This document shows, piece by piece, positions 7,565 through 16,938 of a DNA stretch of 64,000 nucleotides (position 1 is its first letter; every line of letters starts with the position of its first letter). Where the stretch lies: assembly GCF_027706145.1 (NCBI RefSeq), contig NZ_JAQFWW010000002.1:620001-684000 (forward strand), read 5' to 3'. The position numbers and the translations under genes were made by a program. This DNA is from Bacillus changyiensis. GTDB lineage: Bacteria > Bacillota > Bacilli > Bacillales > Bacillaceae. The notes under the pieces are model-generated. The model was not told the origin of the DNA. It searched no databases and was given only the letters and a program-made list of their open reading frames with translations.

Positions 7565-9985
7565 TTGAAAAAAAATCTTATCCGTTTTTCCATTTTTGTT
7601 TTTATTTTATTTCTTACTGTATCTAGTTCTCTCACTGGTGTTCATGCTCAATCAGCTAAAAAACAAGGAGCTGAACTTGAGAAAGCTGAAATTTTCGGAG
7701 ATATTGATACCACCTCAGACAAACAGACGACAGTCATTGTTGAACTAAAGGAAAAATCGCTTGCTGAAGCAAAGGCGGAGGGAGAAAAACAGACGAAGGC
7801 TACGTTAAATGCGGCACGAAACAAAGTAAAATCTCAAACGATGAAAAAGATCAAAAAAGCAAAAGTAAAACGGGAATACCACCGTGTGTTTTCAGGGTTT
7901 TCTTTGAAACTACCGGCAAGTGACATTCCCAAACTTCTAGCCGTAAAAGACGTCAAAGCGGTTTACCCTAATGCGACTTACAAACCTGATGATATAAAAC
8001 AAAAAAGCGTGATGCTTTCAAAAGATACTTATCATCCGCAAATGGATAAAAGCGCACCATATATTGGTGCAGATCAAGCTTGGCGTTCAGGTTTTACAGG
8101 TAAAGGTGTCAAAGTAGCAGTTATTGATACTGGTGTTGATTATAAACACCCCGATTTAAAGAAAAACTTCGGACCTTACAAAGGATATGACTTGGTTGAC
8201 AATGATTATGATCCACAGGAAACACCTGCAGGAGATCCTCGTGGTGGAGCAACTAGCCATGGTACACATGTTGCAGGAACAATCGCCGCCAATGGTAAAA
8301 TCAAAGGCGTCGCACCAGATGCAACTCTTCTTGCCTATCGCGTCCTCGGTCCTGGTGGAACCGGAACAACTGAAAATGTGATTGCAGGTGTTGAAAAAGC
8401 AGTTGCAGACGGAGCAAAAGTCATCAATCTTTCCTTAGGCTCTTCAGTAAACAACCCTGACTACGCAACAAGTATTGCACTAGACTGGGCTATGTCAGAA
8501 GGTGTGACGGCCGTAACGTCCAATGGCAACAGCGGACCGAAAAACTGGACAGTCGGATCGCCAGGAACATCAAGGGAAGCTATTTCTGTCGGTGCCACAC
8601 AACTTCCTTATCAAAAATATTCTGTTCACTTTGATTCATATCAAACGGCGAAAGTGATGGGCTATAATAAAGTTGCAGACCTTCTCTCATTAAACAATCA
8701 AAAGGTTGAACTGATTGAAGCAGGAATTGGACAACCTGAAGATTTCAAAGGAAAAAATCTCAAAGGGAAAGTCGCCGTGATAAAGCGGGGCGAAATTCCA
8801 TTTGTTGATAAAGCTCAGCATGCTAAAGACGCTGGAGCGATTGGAGCTATCATTTACAATCATTTGTCTGGAGAAATTGAAACTGGCATGATAGAAGGTA
8901 TGGCCGTACCGACTATTAAGCTCTCTAAAGAAGAAGGAGAAGAGCTTGTTCAGCAGATCAAAAAAAGCAACCGCAACGCCGTTTTTTCTTTCAAATTAGA
9001 TAAAGAGCTTGGTGAAACAATGGCTGCATTTTCATCCCGAGGTCCTGTTATGGATACTTGGATGATTAAGCCTGACATTTCTGCACCTGGTGTTAATATT
9101 GTCAGTACAGTTCCGACACATGATCCAACAAACCCTCATGGTTATGCCTCTATGCAGGGAACAAGCATGGCTTCACCACATGTAGCTGGTGTTGCAGCTA
9201 TTGTCAAACAAGCAAAACCAGATTGGTCAACAGACCAAATCAAAGCCGTTCTCATGAACACTGCTAAAAAATTAACAGATGAAAATGGTAAACGTTATCC
9301 CCACAATACCCAAGGAGCAGGTAGTGTTCGAATTATGGATGCCTTGCATGCTTCTTCAATTGTTACTCCTGGCAGCTATTCATTCGGCACATACATGAAG
9401 GACAAAGGAAGGCAAACAAAAACGAAAACTTTTACAATTGAAAACCTTTCATCACTTAGAAAGTCTTATCAGCTTGAATATTCTTTCAAAGGAAAAGGGG
9501 TTTCTGTAAAAGGGACGAAAAGAGTTGTCATTCCAGCTCAGAAAACGGGAAAAGCAAGAGTCAAGGTTACGGTGAATGCTAATAAAGCAAAGGCTGGCAC
9601 ATATGAAGGGACGGTATCTGTCCGTGATGGAGAGAAAAAAGTTGCTGAAATTCCGCTCCTTTTCATTGTCAAAGAACCTGACTACCCACGTGTCACTTCT
9701 GTGACTGTTGCCTCTGGATTAAAGGCTGGCACACACACAATTGAAGCATATCTACCAGGTGGAGCAGAAGACTTGGCATTTCTCGTATATGATGAGAATC
9801 TCGAATTCATCGGCCAAGCAGGTGTCTATAAAAACCAAGAAAAAGGTTATCAAACCTATCAATGGAATGGCATGATCAATGACACAACAGCACTTAAACC
9901 AGGTCGGTATTATATGCTTGCCTATGCCTCCACGAAAGGGAAATCAAGCACTGTTTTGACAGAAAAGCCGTTTATCGTCGAATAG
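7565..9985 (+). CDS. vpr: Minor extracellular serine protease Vpr
   Basis: Secreted subtilisin-family (S8) protease. With the TTG start at 7565, supported by AAAGGAGG nine bases upstream, the product is 806 residues, the same length as B. subtilis Vpr. A Sec signal peptide (about residues 1-29, ending VHAQ) is followed by an I9 inhibitor propeptide (about 50-135). The catalytic triad is Asp188 (VIDTG), His232 (SHGTH) and Ser534 (GTSMASPH). A protease-associated domain (about 385-470) is inserted between His and Ser. The C-terminus is beta-rich. An in-frame upstream ATG at 7487 has no ribosome binding site. A DnaA-box cluster lies immediately upstream. Confidence 0.96.
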   Translation: MKKNLIRFSIFVFILFLTVSSSLTGVHAQSAKKQGAELEKAEIFGDIDTTSDKQTTVIVELKEKSLAEAKAEGEKQTKATLNAARNKVKSQTMKKIKKAKVKREYHRVFSGFSLKLPASDIPKLLAVKDVKAVYPNATYKPDDIKQKSVMLSKDTYHPQMDKSAPYIGADQAWRSGFTGKGVKVAVIDTGVDYKHPDLKKNFGPYKGYDLVDNDYDPQETPAGDPRGGATSHGTHVAGTIAANGKIKGVAPDATLLAYRVLGPGGTGTTENVIAGVEKAVADGAKVINLSLGSSVNNPDYATSIALDWAMSEGVTAVTSNGNSGPKNWTVGSPGTSREAISVGATQLPYQKYSVHFDSYQTAKVMGYNKVADLLSLNNQKVELIEAGIGQPEDFKGKNLKGKVAVIKRGEIPFVDKAQHAKDAGAIGAIIYNHLSGEIETGMIEGMAVPTIKLSKEEGEELVQQIKKSNRNAVFSFKLDKELGETMAAFSSRGPVMDTWMIKPDISAPGVNIVSTVPTHDPTNPHGYASMQGTSMASPHVAGVAAIVKQAKPDWSTDQIKAVLMNTAKKLTDENGKRYPHNTQGAGSVRIMDALHASSIVTPGSYSFGTYMKDKGRQTKTKTFTIENLSSLRKSYQLEYSFKGKGVSVKGTKRVVIPAQKTGKARVKVTVNANKAKAGTYEGTVSVRDGEKKVAEIPLLFIVKEPDYPRVTSVTVASGLKAGTHTIEAYLPGGAEDLAFLVYDENLEFIGQAGVYKNQEKGYQTYQWNGMINDTTALKPGRYYMLAYASTKGKSSTVLTEKPFIVE

Positions 9986-9989
9986 TGAT

Positions 9990-10025
9990 AAGCCTTGTTG
10001 AGAACCACTCAACAAGGCTTTTTTA
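9990..10025 (+). terminator. Intrinsic terminator of vpr
   Basis: A perfect 13-base stem (AAGCCTTGTTGAG and complement) with a 5-base loop, followed by TTTTTT. Confidence 0.93.
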
Positions 10026-10087
10026 TGGTAAAATTTTGTTCACAGAAGAAAAACTTCTGAAAAAAGCAAGCGGAGGACTTCGTCTAT

Positions 10088-10333
10088 ATGTTTTCATTTT
10101 TCATATTATTTGGCTTATCCTTCATGATTGCATGCTTTGTTTTTTTCACGATATTGTATCTCATCAACAACTTACAAAAAAACACCCCACACCCATTCCC
10201 AAAAGCAGCGGAGCAAACCGTTGACACCATTTTGCTTATACCGCTCAGCTGGCTATTGACTACTTTATATGTGAGCGGTCTTTTACTTCTTTGGCCAGTC
10301 CAATATATAGCGGCTGTTTTTCGACGTCGTTGA
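10088..10333 (+). CDS. Small two-span membrane protein
   Basis: An 81-residue protein with two hydrophobic segments (about residues 2-26 and 46-72) and a basic FRRR C-terminus, which predicts a membrane hairpin with the tail inside. GGAGG lies 11 bases before the ATG, slightly long but usable. I do not recognise the family. It lies between the vpr terminator and a second small membrane-protein gene, in the place where B. subtilis carries ywcH, so this is a locus-specific difference. Confidence 0.6.
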   Translation: MFSFFILFGLSFMIACFVFFTILYLINNLQKNTPHPFPKAAEQTVDTILLIPLSWLLTTLYVSGLLLLWPVQYIAAVFRRR

Positions 10334-10429
10334 CGTTCCTAGCAAAAAATGTCCACATCCTCCTTAACTTCCGTTTAGGAATAACCGATATAAATAGCAA
10401 ATTGAAGTCGGGAGGAGCGCAAAAGGTTG

Positions 10430-10573
10430 ATGAATGTAAAAGAGTCGCTTCAAGAAAAACTCACACCACTCGATGAAGAAAACTTTTCCAAAGGCTGTAT
10501 GTCCGGCATTGTGATCAGTCTTCCAATATGGTTTATGATTTATCTTTTCTTTAAATATGTGATCATCAAATAG
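10430..10573 (+). CDS. 47-residue single-span membrane protein
   Basis: This short frame starts MNVKESLQEKLTPLDEENF, a polar acidic head, followed by one hydrophobic segment (about residues 24-43) ending YVIIK. GGGAGGAGC precedes it; an in-frame TTG directly before the ATG is an alternative start. A good hairpin follows the stop. I do not recognise it; tail-anchored topology suggests a small membrane regulator or sporulation protein, but that is only inference. Confidence 0.6.
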   Translation: MNVKESLQEKLTPLDEENFSKGCMSGIVISLPIWFMIYLFFKYVIIK

Positions 10574-10602
10574 AACACCCCTTCAAAAGGAAGTGGTGTT
10601 CT
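10572..10602. terminator. Convergent terminator of the 47-residue gene and nfrA
   Basis: AGAACACC and GGTGTTCT form an 8-base stem extended internally by a CCTTC/GGAAG pairing; T-rich sequence follows on the plus strand. It overlaps the nfrA stop codon. Confidence 0.7.
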
Positions 10603-11350
10603 AGCTTTTGTTAAAGCCTTTTTCTTTCACAAATTGATTGAGATATGTTCGTTGCGACTGTTTCAAATGACGCGTGATTTGCTCTGTCCACTGATCAGTG
10701 CGCTTACCATTCGTTCTATTTTCATAATAACTTGAAATCATCTTGTCATAGTCGGTTAAAGCTTTATGAAAATCTTCTTGATCTAAACTGTAAGTATTCT
10801 CATGATAAACATGTTCTAAAGGCAATCTTGGTTTTTTCGCCGAACGGTTTGCCGGATGACCAACAACTAGACCGAACAATGGAAGAACATATTCAGGTGT
10901 TTCCAGCAGCTCACAAACCTTCCCTAACTCATTTCGAATCCCACCGATATAACAGATGCCAAGTCCCATTGACTCCGCTGCCACCGCCATGTTTTGGGCA
11001 GCAAGTGCTGCGTCGATTAAGCCGACCATAAATAATTCTGTCCCTTCAAGAGAAGCCATAATATCTTCCCCTTTTTCCTGAGCTATTTTGTGGTGGCGGA
11101 AAAGATCGACACAAAACACAAACAAGTGACCATTTTTCTCGACATATGGCTGATCACCTGCCAAGGCAGCTAGCTTCCGTTTTTTACTCTGCTCTGTTAC
11201 ACCGATAATGGAATAAGCCTGAATATAACTTGATGTTGATGCACTTTGGGCGCTTTCAACGAGTAAACGAATGTCCTCTTTTGTCAGAGGCTGATCTGTA
11301 AAAGACCTGATAGAACGGTGATCTAAAATCGTTTCAATCGTTTGATTCAT
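10601..11350 (-). CDS. nfrA: NADPH-dependent FMN oxidoreductase NfrA
   Basis: Nitroreductase-fold flavoprotein, the NfrA type that uses NADPH for FMN reduction and nitro-compound or peroxide reduction. The product has the family start ETILDHRSIRSFTDQPL, the AAQNMAVAAESMGLGICYIGGIRN core of the FMN/NADPH site and the VLPLFGLVVGHPA strand. At 249 residues it matches NfrA. I start at ATG with AGGAGG seven bases upstream rather than the adjoining GTG. In B. subtilis nfrA is a stress gene next to rodA, and the same adjacency is kept here. Confidence 0.92.
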   Translation of the reverse strand: MNQTIETILDHRSIRSFTDQPLTKEDIRLLVESAQSASTSSYIQAYSIIGVTEQSKKRKLAALAGDQPYVEKNGHLFVFCVDLFRHHKIAQEKGEDIMASLEGTELFMVGLIDAALAAQNMAVAAESMGLGICYIGGIRNELGKVCELLETPEYVLPLFGLVVGHPANRSAKKPRLPLEHVYHENTYSLDQEDFHKALTDYDKMISSYYENRTNGKRTDQWTEQITRHLKQSQRTYLNQFVKEKGFNKS

Positions 11351-11420
11351 CACTTTACCTCCTCATAACTTTATCATATCTAATTATTGTTTCATTCCAA
11401 AGAGAAATGACTTCACAAAA

Positions 11421-11453
11421 AAAGACAGCCTTGTTTTTCTTTTGACTGTCTTT
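11421..11453 (-). terminator. Terminator downstream of the second rodA paralogue
   Basis: AAAGACAG and CTGTCTTT form an 8-base stem; seven T residues follow on the minus strand. Confidence 0.75.
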
Positions 11454-11461
11454 CATGCCTA

Positions 11462-12631
11462 TTATTTAAACATATAACCTTGATATTTTGTGAGCTGACA
11501 ACTCGCATTGTAGACAATCGCAAATCCAAGTAATGTCGCCACCACAGAGCTACCTCCATAGCTGACAAACAGCAAAGGGACACCTGTGACAGGCATTAGA
11601 CCGATATTCATTCCGATATTCTGGAATGTATGAATCACGATGAGGGCGGTATATCCGACAACAAAGTGTGAAGCAAATCGGTTAAATGGGTGGATTTTTT
11701 CAATCAACACGACAAGCCTGTAAATCAAATAAAAGAACATGATGACAACAACGGTACAGCCGATAAAGCCGAAACTCTCGCCGATGACTGAAAATATGAA
11801 GTCTGTATGTCCTTCTGGAACATACACTTTCATATCTTTAATACCTGAACCAAAAATTTGTCCTGATCCGATCGCCATCACAGCTTTGTCCGTTTGGTAT
11901 GTATCTTCAGCCGATTGCTGGCTTGAATCATACCATGTCATTACCCGATTAATTTGATATGGTTTAATATGAAGGACATCTTTAGAAAACTCGGGAAAAG
12001 AAATCACTACTAATAAAGCAAGTAAAACAACGGTTATACCAGAGCCTGCCACAATCGCAATCAATTTCCAGTTTATACTAGATAGAAAGATCATAATGGC
12101 GACAAAAAACATACAGATTCCTGCTGTTCCAGCGTCTTGTTGGAAAATCAATCCTACTGGAATGACAGCGATTCCTGCAATTTTCAATAATAAACGAACA
12201 TCTTCCTCTATGGAACGCGAACCTTTTGGACTGGCTTTTGAAATAACTGACGCCAGCATCATAATCAAACCGATTTTCATAAATTCAGAAGGTTGTAAAT
12301 TGACTGGACCGAGTTCAAACCAGCTTTTAGCGCCTTTTCTTACTGGTGCAATCGATTCCGGACTAATTTTCAAAAGAATCAATAAAAGAATTCCAAATAT
12401 ATATATATATAAGCTCATTTTTTCAATCTGTTCCAAATCAAAATAAAGAAAGCCAATGACAATTGAAATACCGAATAGATAATACATCAGCTGCTTACCA
12501 GGAATACCTAATATTGCGAAAGATGGCTGTGCAGCATAAACAGCCACAACACTAATCATCAAGAAAGCTGCTAATATAAAAATCAAATCCCCCTGATAAA
12601 AAGGACTTGTGATATTTTTTTTCTGACTCAT
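11462..12631 (-). CDS. RodA-like SEDS glycosyltransferase, paralogue 2
   Basis: SEDS-family membrane peptidoglycan polymerase with about ten membrane segments over 389 residues. The catalytic Asp is kept as Asp277 in the extracellular loop [12 protein letters not shown], and the C-terminal [22 protein letters not shown] signature is intact. It is clearly paralogous to the gene 110 bases upstream: long stretches such as the N-terminal [20 protein letters not shown] and the C-terminal [13 protein letters not shown] are almost the same. GGGGGAG precedes the ATG. The stem-loop between the two genes suggests partly separate expression. B. subtilis has one rodA here, so this is a tandem duplication; which copy serves elongation cannot be told. 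Confidence 0.88.
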   Translation of the reverse strand: MSQKKNITSPFYQGDLIFILAAFLMISVVAVYAAQPSFAILGIPGKQLMYYLFGISIVIGFLYFDLEQIEKMSLYIYIFGILLLILLKISPESIAPVRKGAKSWFELGPVNLQPSEFMKIGLIMMLASVISKASPKGSRSIEEDVRLLLKIAGIAVIPVGLIFQQDAGTAGICMFFVAIMIFLSSINWKLIAIVAGSGITVVLLALLVVISFPEFSKDVLHIKPYQINRVMTWYDSSQQSAEDTYQTDKAVMAIGSGQIFGSGIKDMKVYVPEGHTDFIFSVIGESFGFIGCTVVVIMFFYLIYRLVVLIEKIHPFNRFASHFVVGYTALIVIHTFQNIGMNIGLMPVTGVPLLFVSYGGSSVVATLLGFAIVYNASCQLTKYQGYMFK

Positions 12632-12704
12632 TACTCCCCCGCCTTATTTCTTATCAAAAACCACTAAATTTTATTATACATGAACCATGTGAAAGATGAC
12701 ACTT

Positions 12705-12746
12705 TTAACACAATAAAATAACAGCCTGAGATATCAGCCTGTTATT
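12705..12746 (-). terminator. Terminator between the rodA paralogues
   Basis: AATAACAG and CTGTTATT flank an inner CTGA/TCAG pairing with one mismatch. The hairpin includes the stop codon of the upstream paralogue, and T-rich sequence follows on the minus strand. Confidence 0.6.
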
Positions 12747-13926
12747 TAAACATATATCTTTGATATTTCGTCAATTGGCAACTGGCATTATAGACGATCG
12801 CAAAACCTGTCAGTGTAGCGACAACCGAACTGCCTCCATAACTCACTAGTAGCAAGGGCACACCTGTCACAGGCATAATTCCAATATTCATGCCAATATT
12901 TTGAAAAGTATGAATGACAATTAAAGCCGTAAAACCCGCACAGAAAAATGAGGCAAACTTGTTAAACGGATGTATTCGGTCGATGAGAACAACAAATCTG
13001 TAAATTAAAAAGAAAAACATAATGACAACGAATGTGCAGCCAACAAACCCAAAACTTTCACCAATGACTGCAAAAATAAAGTCGGTTTGTGCTTCAGGAA
13101 CATATACTTGAAGGTTACGTACACCATTTCCAAAAACCTGACCAGAACCGATGGCCATTTGCGCCCGCTCGATCTGTAATTTGGCATCCGGGTTTTGTTC
13201 ACTCGGATTGACCCAAGTCATCACACGGTTAATTTGATATTTCTCAATTCCGACCGAAGCCGCAACATCGGGAAAGCTGATCATCACGTATAATATTGAA
13301 ACAGCGATGGTGAGACCTGATAAAAAGATCAACGAGATGAGCTTCCAGTTAACACCTGAAAGAAAGATCATCACAAGAATCACAAACATGACGATCCCAG
13401 CCGTACCGGTATCTTGTTCTAAGATTAGCCCAACCGGCACAATGACAATACCAAAGATTTTCATTAGAAAAATCAAATCTGCTTTTAACGTTCGTTTTCC
13501 GGTCGGACTGTGTTTGGACATAAAAGATGCTAAATACATGATCAAGCCGATTTTCATAAACTCAGAAGGCTGCAATGTAAAACCAGGAATCATAAACCAA
13601 CTTTTTGCACCGTTTCGTACAGGAGCAAAATCTCTCCCCCCGATTTGTTCAGGACTTATCTTCAAAATAATCAGTGATAGAATACAAAGAATGAAAATGA
13701 AAAAACTCAATTTTTCAATTTGCTCTAAATCAAAATATAGAAATGCAATGGTAATAAAAGCACCCAGCAAATAGTAAAGGGTTTGTTTCATCGCAAAAGG
13801 CTCACCATATTGATTAAACTGCTGAGCTGCATAAACTGAAACAACACTAATAATAAAAAAGATGGTATATGCAAAAATCAAATCCCCTTGGTAAAAGGGA
13901 TTTGTGAAGTTTTTTTTCTCATTCAT
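12742..13926 (-). CDS. rodA: Rod-shape peptidoglycan polymerase RodA
   Basis: SEDS-family glycosyltransferase that polymerises lipid II during lateral wall growth with a class B penicillin-binding protein. The 394-residue protein has about ten membrane segments, the [11 protein letters not shown] motif, the EQDTGTAGI motif, and catalytic Asp282 in [12 protein letters not shown]. Its length and the [12 protein letters not shown] and [17 protein letters not shown] region are closer to B. subtilis RodA than those of its neighbour. AAAGGCGGGG precedes the ATG. It is the upstream member of the tandem pair and follows a 268-base intergenic region shared with the divergent YjiH gene. Confidence 0.9.
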   Translation of the reverse strand: MNEKKNFTNPFYQGDLIFAYTIFFIISVVSVYAAQQFNQYGEPFAMKQTLYYLLGAFITIAFLYFDLEQIEKLSFFIFILCILSLIILKISPEQIGGRDFAPVRNGAKSWFMIPGFTLQPSEFMKIGLIMYLASFMSKHSPTGKRTLKADLIFLMKIFGIVIVPVGLILEQDTGTAGIVMFVILVMIFLSGVNWKLISLIFLSGLTIAVSILYVMISFPDVAASVGIEKYQINRVMTWVNPSEQNPDAKLQIERAQMAIGSGQVFGNGVRNLQVYVPEAQTDFIFAVIGESFGFVGCTFVVIMFFFLIYRFVVLIDRIHPFNKFASFFCAGFTALIVIHTFQNIGMNIGIMPVTGVPLLLVSYGGSSVVATLTGFAIVYNASCQLTKYQRYMFK

Positions 13927-14194
13927 TAAAACCCCGCCTTTATAACTAACACGCTAAAATTGCATCATTCGTACTTCCTCTCAAATGATATGACGCACAA
14001 CTGAATAAAATGTTTCGGTTGTTCACACACAAAAAAATTCCTTTTTTTGTTGTAAAGGACTTTTACTAATTGATATCGAATTATCTAATAACTTGATTTT
14101 TGATCTATTTGTATTAAAATTAATAAAGATGCATAAACTTGAATATTTGAGAAACCATGCAACAAATTACCTACAAAAAAGGGAGTTTTTCAAT

Positions 14195-15550
14195 TTGGAT
14201 AAAGCACTTCAAAAGCGTAAACGGCTGGACGTCATGAAATTCTTGATTCCTTCGCTGATCGGGATCATATTGTTTATGGTTCCCATTAAAAATGGAGAAA
14301 AATTAACGATACCCATTGCAGTACTCTCCGATGCATTGAAAGAACTGCTTAATCATCAGCTCCCATTCATCATGATGATGATTGTTACTGTAACATTTAT
14401 CTTAACCTTTATTACAAAAACCTTTCATCCATCTCTCATTAAAAAAAGTGACTTTTTTAATAATCTCCTGAATGTATCTTTTTTCTGGTATGTTATCCGC
14501 TTTTTTGGAATGATTTTTGCGATTATGACTTTTTTTAAAGTCGGACCCTCAGCGGTTTATTCAGGCAGTACGGGAGGAACTTTATTAAATAGTCTTTTAC
14601 CTGTTCTCTTTTCTGTTTTCTTTTTTGCCGGACTTTTTCTACCTTTCTTACTGAACTTCGGCTTGCTTGAATTGTTCGGGGCATTAATGAAAAAGTTTAT
14701 GAGGCCGGTCTTTAAGCTTCCTGGACGGTCTTCAATTGACTGTATGGCTTCATGGCTTGGCGATGGAACGATCGGTGTCCTTTTGACAAGCAAACAATAT
14801 GAAGAAGGATTCTATACGAAACGTGAGGCCTCAATTATCGGTACGACTTTCTCCGTTGTCTCTATCACGTTCTGTCTTGTGATTATCTCTCAAGTAGACC
14901 TCGGTTATATGTTTGTTCCATTTTATTTGACGATTTTGCTTGCCGGAGTTGTCGCAGCCGTCATCACACCACGGATTCCGCCTTTATCACGTAAGGCTGA
15001 TACATATATTACAGATCAAGGTAACAAAGACCTAGAAACGATTCCTGAAGGATTCACTTCGTTTCAATGGGGAATCAACCAAGCGATCAAGAAAGCGAAG
15101 AAAAACACTAGTGTAAAAGATTTTCTAAAAGATGGCGTAAAAAATGTACTCGATATGTGGATGGGTGTCGCCCCCGTTGTGATGGCTCTCGGGACAGCTG
15201 CTTTAATTGTCGCAGAGTATACCCCGGTCTTTCAATGGCTTGGTATCCCGTTTATCCCTTTGCTTGAACTCTTACAAGTTCCAGAAGCGGTAGAGGCCTC
15301 ACAAACACTTGTCGTCGGGTTTGCTGATATGTTTCTGCCATCTGTTCTTGCAAGCGGAATAGAGAGTGAGATGACACGTTTTATCATCGCCTGTGTATCT
15401 GTGACTCAATTAATCTATATGTCAGAAGTCGGCGGCCTTTTGATTGGCTCCAAAATTCCAGTGACATTCCTTGACTTGATCTTGATTTTCATTGTCCGGA
15501 CATTAATCACGTTGCCAGTTATTGTACTTTGTGCCCACTTTATTTTTTAA
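14195..15550 (+). CDS. yjiH: YjiH-family membrane transporter
   Basis: Polytopic membrane protein of the YjiH family, related to nucleoside-transporter Gate domains; substrate unknown. About ten hydrophobic segments over 451 residues. The central SSIDCMASWLGDGTIGVLLT stretch and the later VVGFADMFLPSVLASG and YMSEVGGLLIGSKIP stretches are typical of the family. I place the start at a TTG with AAAGGGAG nine bases upstream; an in-frame ATG at 14093 lacks a site. It is monocistronic with its own terminator and is an insertion relative to the B. subtilis order. Confidence 0.82.
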   Translation: MDKALQKRKRLDVMKFLIPSLIGIILFMVPIKNGEKLTIPIAVLSDALKELLNHQLPFIMMMIVTVTFILTFITKTFHPSLIKKSDFFNNLLNVSFFWYVIRFFGMIFAIMTFFKVGPSAVYSGSTGGTLLNSLLPVLFSVFFFAGLFLPFLLNFGLLELFGALMKKFMRPVFKLPGRSSIDCMASWLGDGTIGVLLTSKQYEEGFYTKREASIIGTTFSVVSITFCLVIISQVDLGYMFVPFYLTILLAGVVAAVITPRIPPLSRKADTYITDQGNKDLETIPEGFTSFQWGINQAIKKAKKNTSVKDFLKDGVKNVLDMWMGVAPVVMALGTAALIVAEYTPVFQWLGIPFIPLLELLQVPEAVEASQTLVVGFADMFLPSVLASGIESEMTRFIIACVSVTQLIYMSEVGGLLIGSKIPVTFLDLILIFIVRTLITLPVIVLCAHFIF

Positions 15551-15560
15551 TCACAAACAC

Positions 15561-15598
15561 AAAAGGCCTTTGCGGTCAAACGCAAAGACCTTTTGCTT
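15561..15598 (+). terminator. Intrinsic terminator of the YjiH gene
   Basis: AAAAGG-CCTTTGCG pairs with CGCAAAG-ACCTTTT around a 6-base loop and is followed by a T-rich tract. Confidence 0.85.
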
Positions 15599-15602
15599 TT
15601 TA

Positions 15603-15829
15603 GAAGTAATCCATTAACCATGGCGTTAGCGGTACTACAGTTTGATCAAGGCGCATCACACCCTCACTATTCCCCAGCTTGATAGAAAAATTGAGGTTTT
15701 GTCCTTCTTTTATTCCAATCACTTCATGCTTTTGATACTTCAACTTCACTTGATTCAGCTCTTCCTGAGAAAGTTTTCGTTGAAAGGCGTATTCTAATCT
15801 TCTGACGTCATGCTAACAAGTCTTCTCAC
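15603..15829 (-). pseudogene. Frameshifted small CDS of unknown family
   Basis: A GTG with AGGAGA eight bases upstream opens a frame (RRLVSMTSED) that stops after 11 codons. A second frame, shifted by one base and overlapping it, runs on without stops for about 65 codons to a TAA at 15603, containing EYAFQRKLSQEELNQ and ending PLTPWLMDYF. The two frames join naturally near 15793-15800, so a single-base indel in a gene of about 75-80 codons is the simplest reading. The family is not recognised. A sequencing error would give the same picture. Confidence 0.55.
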
Positions 15830-16052
15830 CGCAACAATCTCCTATTATTTGTTTATGATATACTCTACATTTACTCCATATTTCCTACTTGAAAATTAGG
15901 AATAACAAAACGTGGAAAACACTCTCTAATATGTATCTTTTTTCTAATGATGTGATATAATAATTGTAACAGAACGTTCACAAAACGTCCTTTAATTTGA
16001 CACAATTTGTTCTTTGATAACGCTTACTTTTTTTATGAAAGGGGTTAAACGT

Positions 16053-16313
16053 ATGGATATGTTTTTCGGTTACTTGCTGATTGCCAGCGCCACTCCTTTG
16101 TTTCTATGGCTGGACAATAAGAAAGTCGCCCTTTCTTCTATACCGCCGATCATGTTAATGTGGGTATTTTTCTTTTTCTACATGACAAACAAACTTTCTC
16201 CTACAGGACACTCTCTCATGGTTATACTCTTCACATTAAATGTTATCATCGCCCATATCGCAGCATTCTTCATTTATGGACTTCCACTTATTCGCAAACA
16301 TTCAAGACAATAG
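16053..16313 (+). CDS. ywcE: Holin-like spore protein YwcE
   Basis: An 86-residue protein with three hydrophobic segments and a short basic tail (RKHSRQ), the holin-like topology of YwcE. In B. subtilis YwcE is needed for normal spore morphology and germination and is repressed by AbrB during growth. The start ATG at 16053 follows AAAGGGG; the frame opens 13 codons earlier without support. It lies near qoxD as in B. subtilis, although a relic gene and a response regulator now separate them. A TATAAT-like -10 at about 15955 may serve it, with no clear -35. Confidence 0.9.
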   Translation: MDMFFGYLLIASATPLFLWLDNKKVALSSIPPIMLMWVFFFFYMTNKLSPTGHSLMVILFTLNVIIAHIAAFFIYGLPLIRKHSRQ

Positions 16314-16316
16314 CTG

Positions 16317-16350
16317 AAATGGGGCCACATCGTGTTGGCCCCATTATATT
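16317..16350 (+). terminator. Intrinsic terminator of ywcE
   Basis: ATGGGGCCA and TGGCCCCAT form a 9-base stem around 8 bases, followed by a short T/A-rich tract. Confidence 0.8.
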
Positions 16351-16913
16351 AGAGATATTTTTCTGCCTGTAAACGATACAAATTAGTATAATGAGCTTGT
16401 TTTTTTAAGGCAGATAACGGCTTATCAAAAATGAACAGATCCGCCGACTCATCTCGCATAAAAGATCGGGCTGTCTCAATGTGCTACCACTGGCCACCCA
16501 AAAAATCTGTCCCACCCCATTCAGGGCCAATCATAGTATCTAACCCTTCAGGCAGATCATCAATCAACTGTTCTAGCTCGGCAGCCTGAGCCGTCTTAGC
16601 AAGCTTTTCTTCCTGATCCAAGGCTGACACATCATCAAGAGCAATATTTTTTAAATGATAGTTCATACTTCCCGAATTCCTGAAACACAACGGAAATTCG
16701 GCTTCTTAATTGATGTAACTCTTTAATATTGATGCCGTTAATGAGAATGTCTCCTTCTTGATATTCATAAAAACGGCAGATCAAACTTATCAATTTCCCT
16801 GAACCATTCGCTCCAACAATCGGCGATTCTTTCTTCCTTCGAGATAGAAGCTTAACTCATTCAGTACATCAGCTCGTTCGTTTTCTTGATCCTCATACTC
16901 ATTACAAACAAAG
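16349..16913 (-). pseudogene. Relic of an ABC exporter ATP-binding domain
   Basis: Translating the minus strand across frames gives, in order: NEYEDQENERADVLNELSFY, a Walker A (IVGANGSGK), GDILINGINIKELHQLRSRI, a spacer ending IGPEWGGTDFLGGQW (the signature motif), a TAG stop, and a degenerate Walker B (ADLFIFDKPLSAL instead of FDEPTSAL). At least two frameshifts and one stop break it, and the N-terminal membrane half is missing. The pattern is that of peptide or bacteriocin exporters of the ABC exporter class. It lies 25 bases downstream of a ComA-like response regulator on the same strand, so both may be leftovers of one peptide system. Confidence 0.8.
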
Positions 16914-16938
16914 TTGCAGAAAAATGAACAAAGGCCAT

